Positions 13,451 to 18,826 of a stretch of DNA of 18,826 nt are shown here, one piece after another. Numbering within the stretch: position 1 is the first letter of the stretch; the number at the start of each line of letters is the position of its first letter. The notes beneath the pieces are model-generated. The model was not told the DNA's origin. It worked only from the letters and a program-made list of their open reading frames with translations, and made no database searches. The stretch comes from Victivallales bacterium (GTDB taxonomy: Bacteria > Verrucomicrobiota > Lentisphaeria > Oligosphaerales > Oligosphaeraceae), in assembly GCA_017431185.1 (NCBI GenBank), contig JAFRLP010000226.1:1-18826 (forward strand), given 5' to 3'. A program made the position numbers and the translations under genes.

Positions 13451-13557
13451 TCGCATCCATTCAGAACCCCAGGCAATTTCAATCCGCGCGGGCTGAAGAC
13501 CACGCGGGCAGGTTGGGGACTCACGCCTTGCACGTCGGGCTCAAGTGGCAAATCTGA
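13451..13557 (-). repeat. Right copy of the structured interspersed repeat, inverted
   Basis: These 107 bp are the inverted counterpart of 9827-9931, 2 bp longer through one small indel near the hairpin's 3' side. It begins 5 bp after the aldolase stop codon and fills most of the spacer to the convergent folK gene. The internal hairpin is kept (minus-strand arms CCGCGTGG / CCGCGCGG) with changed bases relative to the left copy, including a T.G pair where the left copy has A-T. It may serve as a transcript end between the convergent genes. Confidence 0.85.
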
Positions 13558-13603
13558 AGTTGCGCTCGGCAAGACCGCCGGGGGACTGGATAGACACCCT
13601 GAA

Positions 13604-14065
13604 TCAAGTTCCTAGTTGAGCCAGCAACTGCGCCACCGTCTCGCCAGTGGGAGGCACCCGCCAATTCGGCGCAATCTCCGCCAGGGGTTCCAGGACAAAA
13701 CGACGCCTCCGCATCCGGGGATGAGGCACCACCAGGGCGGGCAGTTCCAGGCTTGTCTCATCCAGCAGCAGAATATCCAAATCCAAAGGGCGGCTGGCAC
13801 GGCTGTCATGTTCGGCGGGACGCCCCATCCGTCGCTCTATCCCCTGGGTCAAAGCCAATAAATCCAGCGGCGTGCCCGTCCACTCTCCCACCAGGGCTGT
13901 ATTGAGAAAATCAGGTGTGCCTGGATGGCATCCCTCCGCGACCGTGACAATAGGACGCGCCAGGCGAATCCGCGACACACCGCCGTCGCGCAGCAACTCC
14001 ACCGCCTTGGCAAAGACGGCGGAAACCTCCCCCTGATTTCCGCCTAAGGCAATGGCAATGCGCAT
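13604..14065 (-). CDS. folK: 2-amino-4-hydroxy-6-hydroxymethyldihydropteridine pyrophosphokinase (HPPK)
   Basis: A 153-residue protein of normal HPPK length. It transfers pyrophosphate from ATP to 6-hydroxymethyl-dihydropterin in folate synthesis, in the cytoplasm. Diagnostic motifs are A-L-G-G-N near the N-terminus, F-L-N-T-A-L-V, R-P-L-D-L-D-I-L-L (Mg-binding D95 and D97) and V-P-H-P-R-M-x-x-R-x-F-V-L-x-P-L (H115). It starts 12 bp after the PpiD-like gene with no strong ribosome-binding site visible, so it is probably translated by coupling. No other folate gene is present in the window. It is convergent with the aldolase gene across the inverted repeat. Confidence 0.95.
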   Translation of the reverse strand: MRIAIALGGNQGEVSAVFAKAVELLRDGGVSRIRLARPIVTVAEGCHPGTPDFLNTALVGEWTGTPLDLLALTQGIERRMGRPAEHDSRASRPLDLDILLLDETSLELPALVVPHPRMRRRRFVLEPLAEIAPNWRVPPTGETVAQLLAQLGT

Positions 14066-14077
14066 GCTCGCTTGGGA

Positions 14078-16813
14078 TTATTCCATCAAGGATGGAATCA
14101 ATTGAGGATCGGCCTCCTTCTGGAGGTCCTCCGCAAACTGACGGGCCAGACGGCTCTTCTTCTGCTGGAGCAGACGCTCGTGGGCCTTGTCGCGTTCCTC
14201 CTTGGCAGCATCGCCCTGGGGAACTGTCCGACTCGCCAGATACACCAGATTGTAGCCGGTGTAACTGCGCTGCGGCGCGATGACCGTCTTGTCCTCCGCC
14301 TGCGCCAGCGCCTTGAACAGCCCCTGGTTGTCACGGATATGCAATGTTCCTGTGTCATGCGCGGCGGATGCCGTGAGTTCTTTCTCCAGTTCTTTGAACA
14401 CCTGCTTGTCGCCGGCTGCCTTGGACAGTTCCTCGCCGGCCTTAAGTGCGGTGTTGATGCGGGTCTGTTCCGCCGTGGCATCCTCCAGAGCCTTCTTCGT
14501 GGCGACACTGCGCTTATAGACATTGCGGAGAGCGGCCTTGACATCCGCCGGCTCGGCGATGTAGGCGGCCTTGCGCTCAGCCAGGCAGAGCACATACGAC
14601 GCCTCGTCCCCATTCACGGCGTCCGTGTAGGGCTCTTCGGGGGTGGCCGAAAACACGGCGGACATGACGGCACGGTCATGGGCCAGGCCACGCGAGGCGT
14701 AGTTGTTCTGGACAGTCAGCGGATGCTCGCTGAATTTGCCCTTGGTGCTTTCCGCATGGGTCTTCAGCAGGCCAGTTTTGTTTTCGACCTGGTGCCCGGC
14801 GTCGTTCCAGGCGGTACGCACCTTGCGGGCGAGGTTCTCCGCCGCCTCCTGGGCCAGTCTGCGGGCGGCCTCGCGCTTGAGTTCGGGCACCAGTGCCTCA
14901 CGGACATCCGCCAAAGTGCGCGGCGCCTGCTTCTCCAGCAACTTGAAGAACATCTTTCCATCCGCCGTATCCAGAACAGGGGAGACCTGGTTGGCCTGCA
15001 TTTTCTCGATTTGAGTGCGCACGGCCTCGGGGAGGGAGGAGAGATTGACCAGGCCGGTCTCTCCGCCTTTGGAGGCGGTGCCGGTGTCCTCGGAATACTC
15101 CTTCACCACGGCGGCCAGTTCCGTGCCGCCGGTCAGTTTGGCGTAGGCCTCGTCTATCTTCTTCTGGGCGGCGGCCTTGGCCGCCTCGTCCGCATCCGCA
15201 GCCACCTTGACGACGACCTGCGAGAGGTTGACCTTGACCTGCTCGTATTCGCTCTTGCGCGCATCAAAGCCCTTCTGGATTTCGGCCTCCGTCAGAGTGA
15301 CCTCCGCCTCAAAGTCGGCTGGTGTGAAGGTGACCGCCGCAAAGGCGCGCTGCTCGGCACGGTAGAAGGGGAAGACATACTCCCGCAGTTTCTCGGAATA
15401 TTCCGTGATGGACGCCTGCTTCTGCTCTTCGGTCAGACTCTTGTCTGCCTGGATCTCCTCGGCCTTCCTGCGTCCCAAATCCCAGGAACTGGTGGTGCCT
15501 TCGGCATACGGCTTGTAGGGGGCGACCTCCTGGTCATAGAACCCCAGCGCCTTTTCGTCAATCAGCATCGTGGAGATTTTCTTGGAGAGATTGTCATCCA
15601 ACTTTTCGGGCAATGTGCCATCCTTGAGTTCGGCGAGCAGGGCAATGGAGAATCCGCCGCCGTCCGCCACCACGTCAGTAAAGGCGGCAGGCTTGTCCAG
15701 CGAGCGGATTTGATTGGCCAGGGCGGCATGGCTGCCCTTGAGGCCAGGAATCTCGTTCCCCTCGCCAAGGAAGCCAGCCTTGGTGACGGTCGCTCCAGCA
15801 GCAGTGGCCAGAGACGCGAACTTCTCCTCGGCTGCCGCAGGCTCCAACCCCGCCAGGGCCTTGGTCAACTCCCCACGCAATTTGCCAAGGCTGTCCCGCA
15901 GATAGGCGCGCATTTTGTTATTGCGCAACTGCAAACGAATGGAGGATTTCACGTTGTCAAGCGTCTTGTCCTTGTAGAACCTGTCCTTGTTGGACTCAAA
16001 ATGCTTCTTGACCTCCTCGTCCGTCACTGTGGCGGCGGTTTTCAGTTCGGCTGGCGCGTCAGGCTTGCCCGCGGACGCCACGGCGGCGGGCACGGTGATG
16101 GAGGCGACGACAGCACGGCGCTCCTTCCCCAGCGGAATCTCCGCCTTGCGGGTGTCGAAGAACGCCTGTATCTCGGCCGCGGTCGGGGCGGCGGCCTTCT
16201 CGGTATCCAGGGAAACCTCCGAGTAGGAGACCTTATACCGCGTGACCTCCGCATCGACTTCGGCGTCACTGACGGCGGCGCTGGCGGTCGCCTGCTCCTG
16301 CATCCGCTCAATGGCGATGTTGTGCCGGATGAGTTCGTCAAAATCCTTGGCGTTCAAACCATTGTTGCGCAGGAAGCCGTTTTTGAAATTGGTGAAATTC
16401 TCCACCGAAAAATTGCCTTTGTCATCCTTGAGCCAGGCCAGTTTGGCGATGGTGTCGGCCACCTCCTGGTCAGTCACCTGTTTGATCAGCCCAAGTTTGC
16501 CCGCCTTCATGACCTGGATGATGCGCTGGACGGTGACCTGGTTCCACAGTTTGTCACCGTATTGAGAAGGCAGATAATTCGTGCGAATCGCAAAGGCGAC
16601 ATTCGTCTCGTTGCGCATCTTCATGAAGTCGTCCACGTAGATTTTCTTGCCGAAGATGCGACCGATGTTGTTGGTGGCCCCGCCACCGCGGCAACCGCCC
16701 GCTCCGTCCGGCGTGACAAAAATCACGAACATGAAGGCGATGATGATGCCCAGCACGATGTAGGTCACCCGTCCGTGCTTTTCCACATACTTGTTGAACC
16801 TGGAAATGATCAT
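14078..16813 (-). CDS. PpiD/SurA-like membrane-anchored peptidyl-prolyl isomerase
   Basis: A 911-residue protein. Residues 1-15 are basic and 16-33 form one uncleaved membrane anchor; the rest is predicted periplasmic. A SurA_N-like region spans about 47-175. A parvulin (PpiC) domain fits about 524-630 (V-N-L-S-Q-V-V-V-K through K-G-G-E-T-G and V-S-P-V-L-D-T-A-D-G-K). Several E-I-x-x-F-F-D-x-R-K-like helices precede strands at 210-226, 262-281 and 508-527, as in PpiD. E. coli PpiD is about 620 residues, so this one carries roughly 300 extra, mainly charged Ala/Lys/Glu-rich helical sequence. A Gly/Cys-rich patch follows the anchor (residues 38-46). It probably assists folding of exported proteins. 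AAGGA lies upstream of the ATG. It sits between rpe and folK in one leftward run. Confidence 0.85.
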   Translation of the reverse strand: MIISRFNKYVEKHGRVTYIVLGIIIAFMFVIFVTPDGAGGCRGGGATNNIGRIFGKKIYVDDFMKMRNETNVAFAIRTNYLPSQYGDKLWNQVTVQRIIQVMKAGKLGLIKQVTDQEVADTIAKLAWLKDDKGNFSVENFTNFKNGFLRNNGLNAKDFDELIRHNIAIERMQEQATASAAVSDAEVDAEVTRYKVSYSEVSLDTEKAAAPTAAEIQAFFDTRKAEIPLGKERRAVVASITVPAAVASAGKPDAPAELKTAATVTDEEVKKHFESNKDRFYKDKTLDNVKSSIRLQLRNNKMRAYLRDSLGKLRGELTKALAGLEPAAAEEKFASLATAAGATVTKAGFLGEGNEIPGLKGSHAALANQIRSLDKPAAFTDVVADGGGFSIALLAELKDGTLPEKLDDNLSKKISTMLIDEKALGFYDQEVAPYKPYAEGTTSSWDLGRRKAEEIQADKSLTEEQKQASITEYSEKLREYVFPFYRAEQRAFAAVTFTPADFEAEVTLTEAEIQKGFDARKSEYEQVKVNLSQVVVKVAADADEAAKAAAQKKIDEAYAKLTGGTELAAVVKEYSEDTGTASKGGETGLVNLSSLPEAVRTQIEKMQANQVSPVLDTADGKMFFKLLEKQAPRTLADVREALVPELKREAARRLAQEAAENLARKVRTAWNDAGHQVENKTGLLKTHAESTKGKFSEHPLTVQNNYASRGLAHDRAVMSAVFSATPEEPYTDAVNGDEASYVLCLAERKAAYIAEPADVKAALRNVYKRSVATKKALEDATAEQTRINTALKAGEELSKAAGDKQVFKELEKELTASAAHDTGTLHIRDNQGLFKALAQAEDKTVIAPQRSYTGYNLVYLASRTVPQGDAAKEERDKAHERLLQQKKSRLARQFAEDLQKEADPQLIPSLME

Positions 16814-16849
16814 TGGCTGTTCCTTGTGTCCGATGGATGAATGTCAAAT

Positions 16850-17581
16850 CTATTTGTTCAGAGGGGCGGACGAAATGGCGGCCCGAAGGGCGGAAACCGC
16901 CTCTTTCACTGGAGTCTTCGGGTTGAAGACGCTGCTCCCCGCAACCAGAATGTCCGCGCCGGCCGCCGTGACCTGCCCCGCATTGACGGCCTTGATGCCG
17001 CCGTCAACCTCAATGTGAAGAGGATGCTTGTGCTCTTCCGCCCATTGCTTCAGGGCCACCACCTTCGGCAACTGGGAGGCCATGTAGGACTGCCCCCCAA
17101 AACCAGGCTCCACGGTCATGACCAGGGCCAGCTCGACCATCGGCAAATAGGGGAACAGGCTCTCCACTGGAGTGCCTGGACGCAATGTGATGCCCGCCGT
17201 GCATCCCAGGCCATGAATGGTCTCGATGAGTTCCGCCATGTTCCCCTCGCTCTCCACATGAATGGTCAGGTGGTCCGCACCAGCCTTCGCAAAGGTCTCC
17301 AGATATTTCGCGGGACGGGAAATCATCAGATGCACGTCAAACAGCATCTGGCTGCCTCCACGCAGCGACTGGACGATGGCGGGCCCCATCGACAGGTTAG
17401 GCACGAAATGCCCGTCCATGATGTCAATATGAAGGATTTCCGCACCTGCCGCCGCAGCCTGGGCGACCTGCTCGCCCAGACGGGCGAAGTCAGCCGCCAG
17501 AATCGAAGGGGCCAAATAGGCGTCCCTGCCGCCTTTTACCGTCCACTCCGCCAAATCTTTTCCATGATGTTCACTGTTCAT
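16850..17581 (-). CDS. rpe: Ribulose-phosphate 3-epimerase
   Basis: A 243-residue cytoplasmic (beta/alpha)8 enzyme that interconverts ribulose 5-phosphate and xylulose 5-phosphate in the pentose phosphate pathway. Motifs: A-P-S-I-L-A-A-D-F (S26), H-I-D-I-M-D-G-H-F-V-P-N (H51, D53), V-H-L-M-I (H84), M-T-V-E-P-G-F-G-G-Q and E-V-D-G-G-I (D193), that is the full metal site and phosphate loop. The N-terminus has about 20 residues before the first strand, longer than usual; the start is supported by CGGAG 6 bases upstream of ATG 17581. It is 36 bp upstream of the PpiD-like gene. It could feed xylulose from the nearby XylA-like pathway into central metabolism, but it is simply a housekeeping gene by content. 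Confidence 0.95.
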   Translation of the reverse strand: MNSEHHGKDLAEWTVKGGRDAYLAPSILAADFARLGEQVAQAAAAGAEILHIDIMDGHFVPNLSMGPAIVQSLRGGSQMLFDVHLMISRPAKYLETFAKAGADHLTIHVESEGNMAELIETIHGLGCTAGITLRPGTPVESLFPYLPMVELALVMTVEPGFGGQSYMASQLPKVVALKQWAEEHKHPLHIEVDGGIKAVNAGQVTAAGADILVAGSSVFNPKTPVKEAVSALRAAISSAPLNK

Positions 17582-17604
17582 GGATTACTCCGCTGATTAT
17601 GCAA

Positions 17605-17639
17605 AAGGACGGACACAGGTGAACCCATGTCCGTCCCTT
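17605..17639 (-). terminator. Stable hairpin upstream of rpe
   Basis: Arms AAGGACGGACA (17605-17615) and TGTCCGTCCCTT (17628-17639) pair over 11 bp with one bulge. On the minus strand the stem runs into TTTTGCAT, a short U tract, so it could end rpmB transcripts or attenuate read-through into rpe, whose ATG lies about 25 bp further on. Confidence 0.5.
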
Positions 17640-17683
17640 GGGAGACGTAAAAAAATAAAGGAAACAGTTTCAGGTTGATTTTG

Positions 17684-17745
17684 ATGGGATATTCCCATGG
17701 TCCGAAAGGTGCGTATGCACATACGCGACTGAACAGAGCATGGGA
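17684..17745. other. Structured spacer with competing stems between rpmB and rpe
   Basis: TCCCAT (17693-17698) can pair with ATGGGA just upstream (17684-17689, 3-nt loop) or with an identical ATGGGA downstream (17740-17745). The second option encloses an independent hairpin GCGTATG/CATACGC (17711-17726). On the minus strand this lies after rpmB and before rpe. It resembles no RNA family I can name. Confidence 0.45.
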
Positions 17746-17835
17746 CTATCACCCAAAAGGAACTGAAAATGTGAACATTATTTTTTTACGACTCCTTGCG
17801 CTCCAGTTTCCGGGTGTGTCCCGTCCCTGATTCAC

Positions 17836-18066
17836 TCAGGCCTTGGTGATGCGACCCGAACGGATACAGGCTGTGCAGACCTTCAGCGTCTTCACTGTGC
17901 CATTCTCCGTCTTGACCTTCACAGTCTGGATATTGGGACGGAACTTGCGCTTCGTGTTCTTCACGACGTGCATGCCGATACCGCCCTTCTTCTTGGCCAA
18001 ACCTCTGCGGGTAATGTGGCCGCCTACTGTCGGCCCCTTGCCGCAAACATCACAGACTCTGCTCAT
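17836..18066 (-). CDS. rpmB: 50S ribosomal protein L28
   Basis: A 76-residue ribosomal protein. It opens S-R-V-C-D-V-C-G-K-G-P and contains H-x-x-x-x-x-G-L-A-K-K-K-G-G-I, T-K-R-K-F-R-P-N-I-Q and the C-terminal V-C-T-A-C-I-R-S-G-R, all typical of L28. The two C-x-x-C pairs make this the zinc-binding (C+) form. I start at ATG 18066; the frame continues back to 18153 but would overlap tRNA-Lys. AGAGG lies upstream. It is 48 bp downstream of tRNA-Lys, with which it probably shares a promoter and transcript. Confidence 0.95.
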   Translation of the reverse strand: MSRVCDVCGKGPTVGGHITRRGLAKKKGGIGMHVVKNTKRKFRPNIQTVKVKTENGTVKTLKVCTACIRSGRITKA

Positions 18067-18114
18067 TGCTCTACCTCTGGTTATTTCTATCTCAACAAAT
18101 GATTTCAAAAAAAT

Positions 18115-18191
18115 TGGTGGGACGGCCGGGACTCGAACCCGGGACCACCGCATTAAAAGTGCGATGCTACTACCGACTGAGCTACCGTCCC
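18115..18191 (-). tRNA. tRNA-Lys (anticodon UUU)
   Basis: Acceptor arms GGGACGG/CCGTCCC pair fully. The discriminator A and CCA are encoded (CCA at 18115-18117). The anticodon loop is C-T-T-T-T-A-A with a 5-bp stem, so the anticodon is TTT. The T arm is perfect. The D arm reads GCTC..GTAGC, with an extra T relative to the usual GAGC strand, leaving a 3-bp stem or a bulge. Confidence 0.93.
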
Positions 18192-18222
18192 ACCGAAAGG
18201 ATGCTTTTCAGCGTACCCAATT

Positions 18223-18250
18223 AATATACACCACTTTTTCCCATGCGCAA
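18223..18250 (-). promoter_or_regulatory. Promoter for tRNA-Lys and rpmB
   Basis: On the minus strand TTGCGC (18245-18250) and TATATT (18223-18228) are 16 bp apart; the start would be near 18216, about 25 nt before the tRNA. Confidence 0.6.
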
Positions 18251-18377
18251 GTGTCTTTCCCCGCTTTTTCGCCATTTTCCTTTGCAAAGGATGTTTTTCG
18301 CGCTTATATTACTGTGTCGTCAAAGGAAGCCGCTTCACAACCATCAGGAGAAAATACAAAAAAAGTGACCAGCCAAC

Positions 18378-18405
18378 TTGCAAAACTCCGCAGACGCATT
18401 ATCTT
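18378..18405 (+). promoter_or_regulatory. Promoter for tRNA-Thr
   Basis: TTGCAA (18378-18383), a 16-bp spacer and TATCTT (18400-18405) place a start near 18412, just 6 nt before the mature tRNA. The rest of the 226-bp spacer (18192-18417) is T-rich with no other gene seen. Confidence 0.6.
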
Positions 18406-18417
18406 AATAGCCAAGTT

Positions 18418-18492
18418 GCCAGTGTAGCTCAGCGGTAGAGCATCGCATTCGTAATGCGGCGGTCATCGGTTCAAATCCGATCTCTGGCTCCA
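18418..18492 (+). tRNA. tRNA-Thr (anticodon CGU)
   Basis: The full cloverleaf is readable: acceptor GCCAGTG/CTCTGGC with one T-T mismatch at the sixth pair, D stem GCTC/GAGC, anticodon loop T-T-C-G-T-A-A on a 5-bp stem, 5-nt variable loop, T stem ATCGG/CCGAT, and an encoded CCA at 18490-18492. Confidence 0.94.
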
Positions 18493-18497
18493 TTCTG

Positions 18498-18537
18498 GCC
18501 CACTGCGGATTGTTCTGATTTGCAGTGGGCTTTTTTT
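18498..18537 (+). terminator. Intrinsic terminator of tRNA-Thr
   Basis: A perfect 9-bp stem GCCCACTGC (18498-18506) / GCAGTGGGC (18522-18530) is followed by seven T (18531-18537), 6 bp after the tRNA end. Confidence 0.92.
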
Positions 18538-18575
18538 GCAGGGTTGTTCCGCCCCCTCTAAAACAACTTTCAATC

Positions 18576-18826
18576 ATGCCCTCGCCTACCCTCGACATCC
18601 CGCAACTCCCCTGCTCCATGCCAGAAGACTGGCAGGCCGCCGTGGCTCCGTTTCTGGCTCCTGCGGATATGGATTGGCTCAACCAGAACCTGGTGGCCGA
18701 ATACCAGAGCGGCGCCACGGTTTATCCGCCTGCTCCCTGCGTTTTCGCGGCGCTCAGATACACCCCGTATGAACGGGTAAGGGCTGTCTGGCTGGGGCAG
18801 GACCCCTACCATGAGGATGGACAGGC
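18576..18826 (+). CDS. ung: Uracil-DNA glycosylase, N-terminal part (cut by window end)
   Basis: The open frame from ATG 18576 runs off the window after 83 complete codons. Its end contains V-W-L-G-Q-D-P-Y-H-E-D-G-Q-A, the family 1 UDG water-activating motif G-Q-D-P-Y-H with the catalytic Asp, at the expected distance of about 70-75 residues from the N-terminus. Upstream, F-A-A-L-R-Y-T-P-Y-E-R-V-R matches the conserved helix leading into it. The enzyme removes uracil from DNA in base-excision repair. No strong ribosome-binding site is visible before the ATG; ATG 18618 is an in-frame alternative. It begins 38 bp after the tRNA-Thr terminator, so it needs its own promoter. Confidence 0.93.
   Translation, partial: MPSPTLDIPQLPCSMPEDWQAAVAPFLAPADMDWLNQNLVAEYQSGATVYPPAPCVFAALRYTPYERVRAVWLGQDPYHEDGQ

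Noticed and set aside
9827..13557. Composite transposon bounded by insertion sequences
   Set aside because: The bounding repeats are only about 106 bp, lack any transposase gene, and show no evident target duplication; a repeat family is a better description.
12454..13572. Leftward open frame of 372 codons across the aldolase
   Set aside because: Antisense to an aldolase with all catalytic residues intact and a good ribosome-binding site; it runs through the interspersed repeat and has no recognisable motif.
14072..16840. Very long rightward open frame (922 codons) opposite the PpiD-like gene
   Set aside because: It is almost the exact antisense of a gene with clear domains; its translation is Gly/Leu/Arg-rich and shows no family motif. 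GC-rich coding DNA commonly leaves such open antisense frames.
18067..18153. N-terminal extension of L28
   Set aside because: It would overlap tRNA-Lys and precede the conserved L28 start.

Overview
The window looks like a chromosomal segment from a GC-rich, Gram-negative type bacterium, most plausibly of the PVC superphylum and perhaps Lentisphaerota (Victivallis-like). This is inference. It rests on the mix of sugar TIM-barrel isomerases, Gfo/Idh/MocA oxidoreductases and AraC/GntR regulators, a compact ceramidase-like hydrolase, a membrane protein resembling exosortase-associated EpsI, and a long PpiD/SurA-like chaperone. No 16S rRNA or other strong phylogenetic marker is present.

Layout. 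Positions 1-85 hold the last codons of a probable IS630-type transposase. Next comes a membrane protein (93-1232, +) whose stop overlaps that of a convergent IolE-like isomerase (1226-1981, -), which has its own near-consensus promoter (2046-2074). A GC-rich tandem repeat (2125-2175) follows; it supplies the stop codon of an AraC-type regulator (2175-2990, -). Upstream of that lies a leftward operon: XylA-like isomerase (6653-7687), Gfo/Idh/MocA oxidoreductase (5491-6615), TIM-barrel isomerase (4494-5486) and ceramidase-like hydrolase (3035-4432), possibly continuing into the AraC gene. A second AraC regulator (7973-8857, +) is divergent from it. The 285 bp between them contain two 16-bp direct half-sites spaced 21 bp apart, overlapping or abutting promoters in both directions, which is an araI-like control region.

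Positions 9078-13446 (+) carry a FadR-type GntR regulator with a palindromic site on its own promoter, then four enzymes: Gfo/Idh/MocA oxidoreductase, SDR, aldo/keto reductase and HpcH/HpaI aldolase. The enzyme block is bracketed by two inward-facing, diverged copies of a roughly 106-bp structured repeat (9827-9931 and 13451-13557). Together the two clusters suggest inducible catabolism of one or more unusual sugars or sugar acids, ending in an aldol cleavage that would yield pyruvate or a related keto acid. The substrate cannot be read from the sequence.

The right end is housekeeping: folK, a PpiD/SurA-like periplasmic chaperone and rpe in one leftward run (13604-17581), then rpmB (L28) with tRNA-Lys(UUU) upstream, a rightward tRNA-Thr(CGU) with a clear terminator, and the 5' part of ung (uracil-DNA glycosylase), cut by the window end.

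No stretch over 300 bases lacks a gene. The longest spacers (7688-7972, 17582-17835, 18192-18417, 8858-9077) are described as regulatory or structured regions. No CRISPR array, integrase or rRNA was seen.
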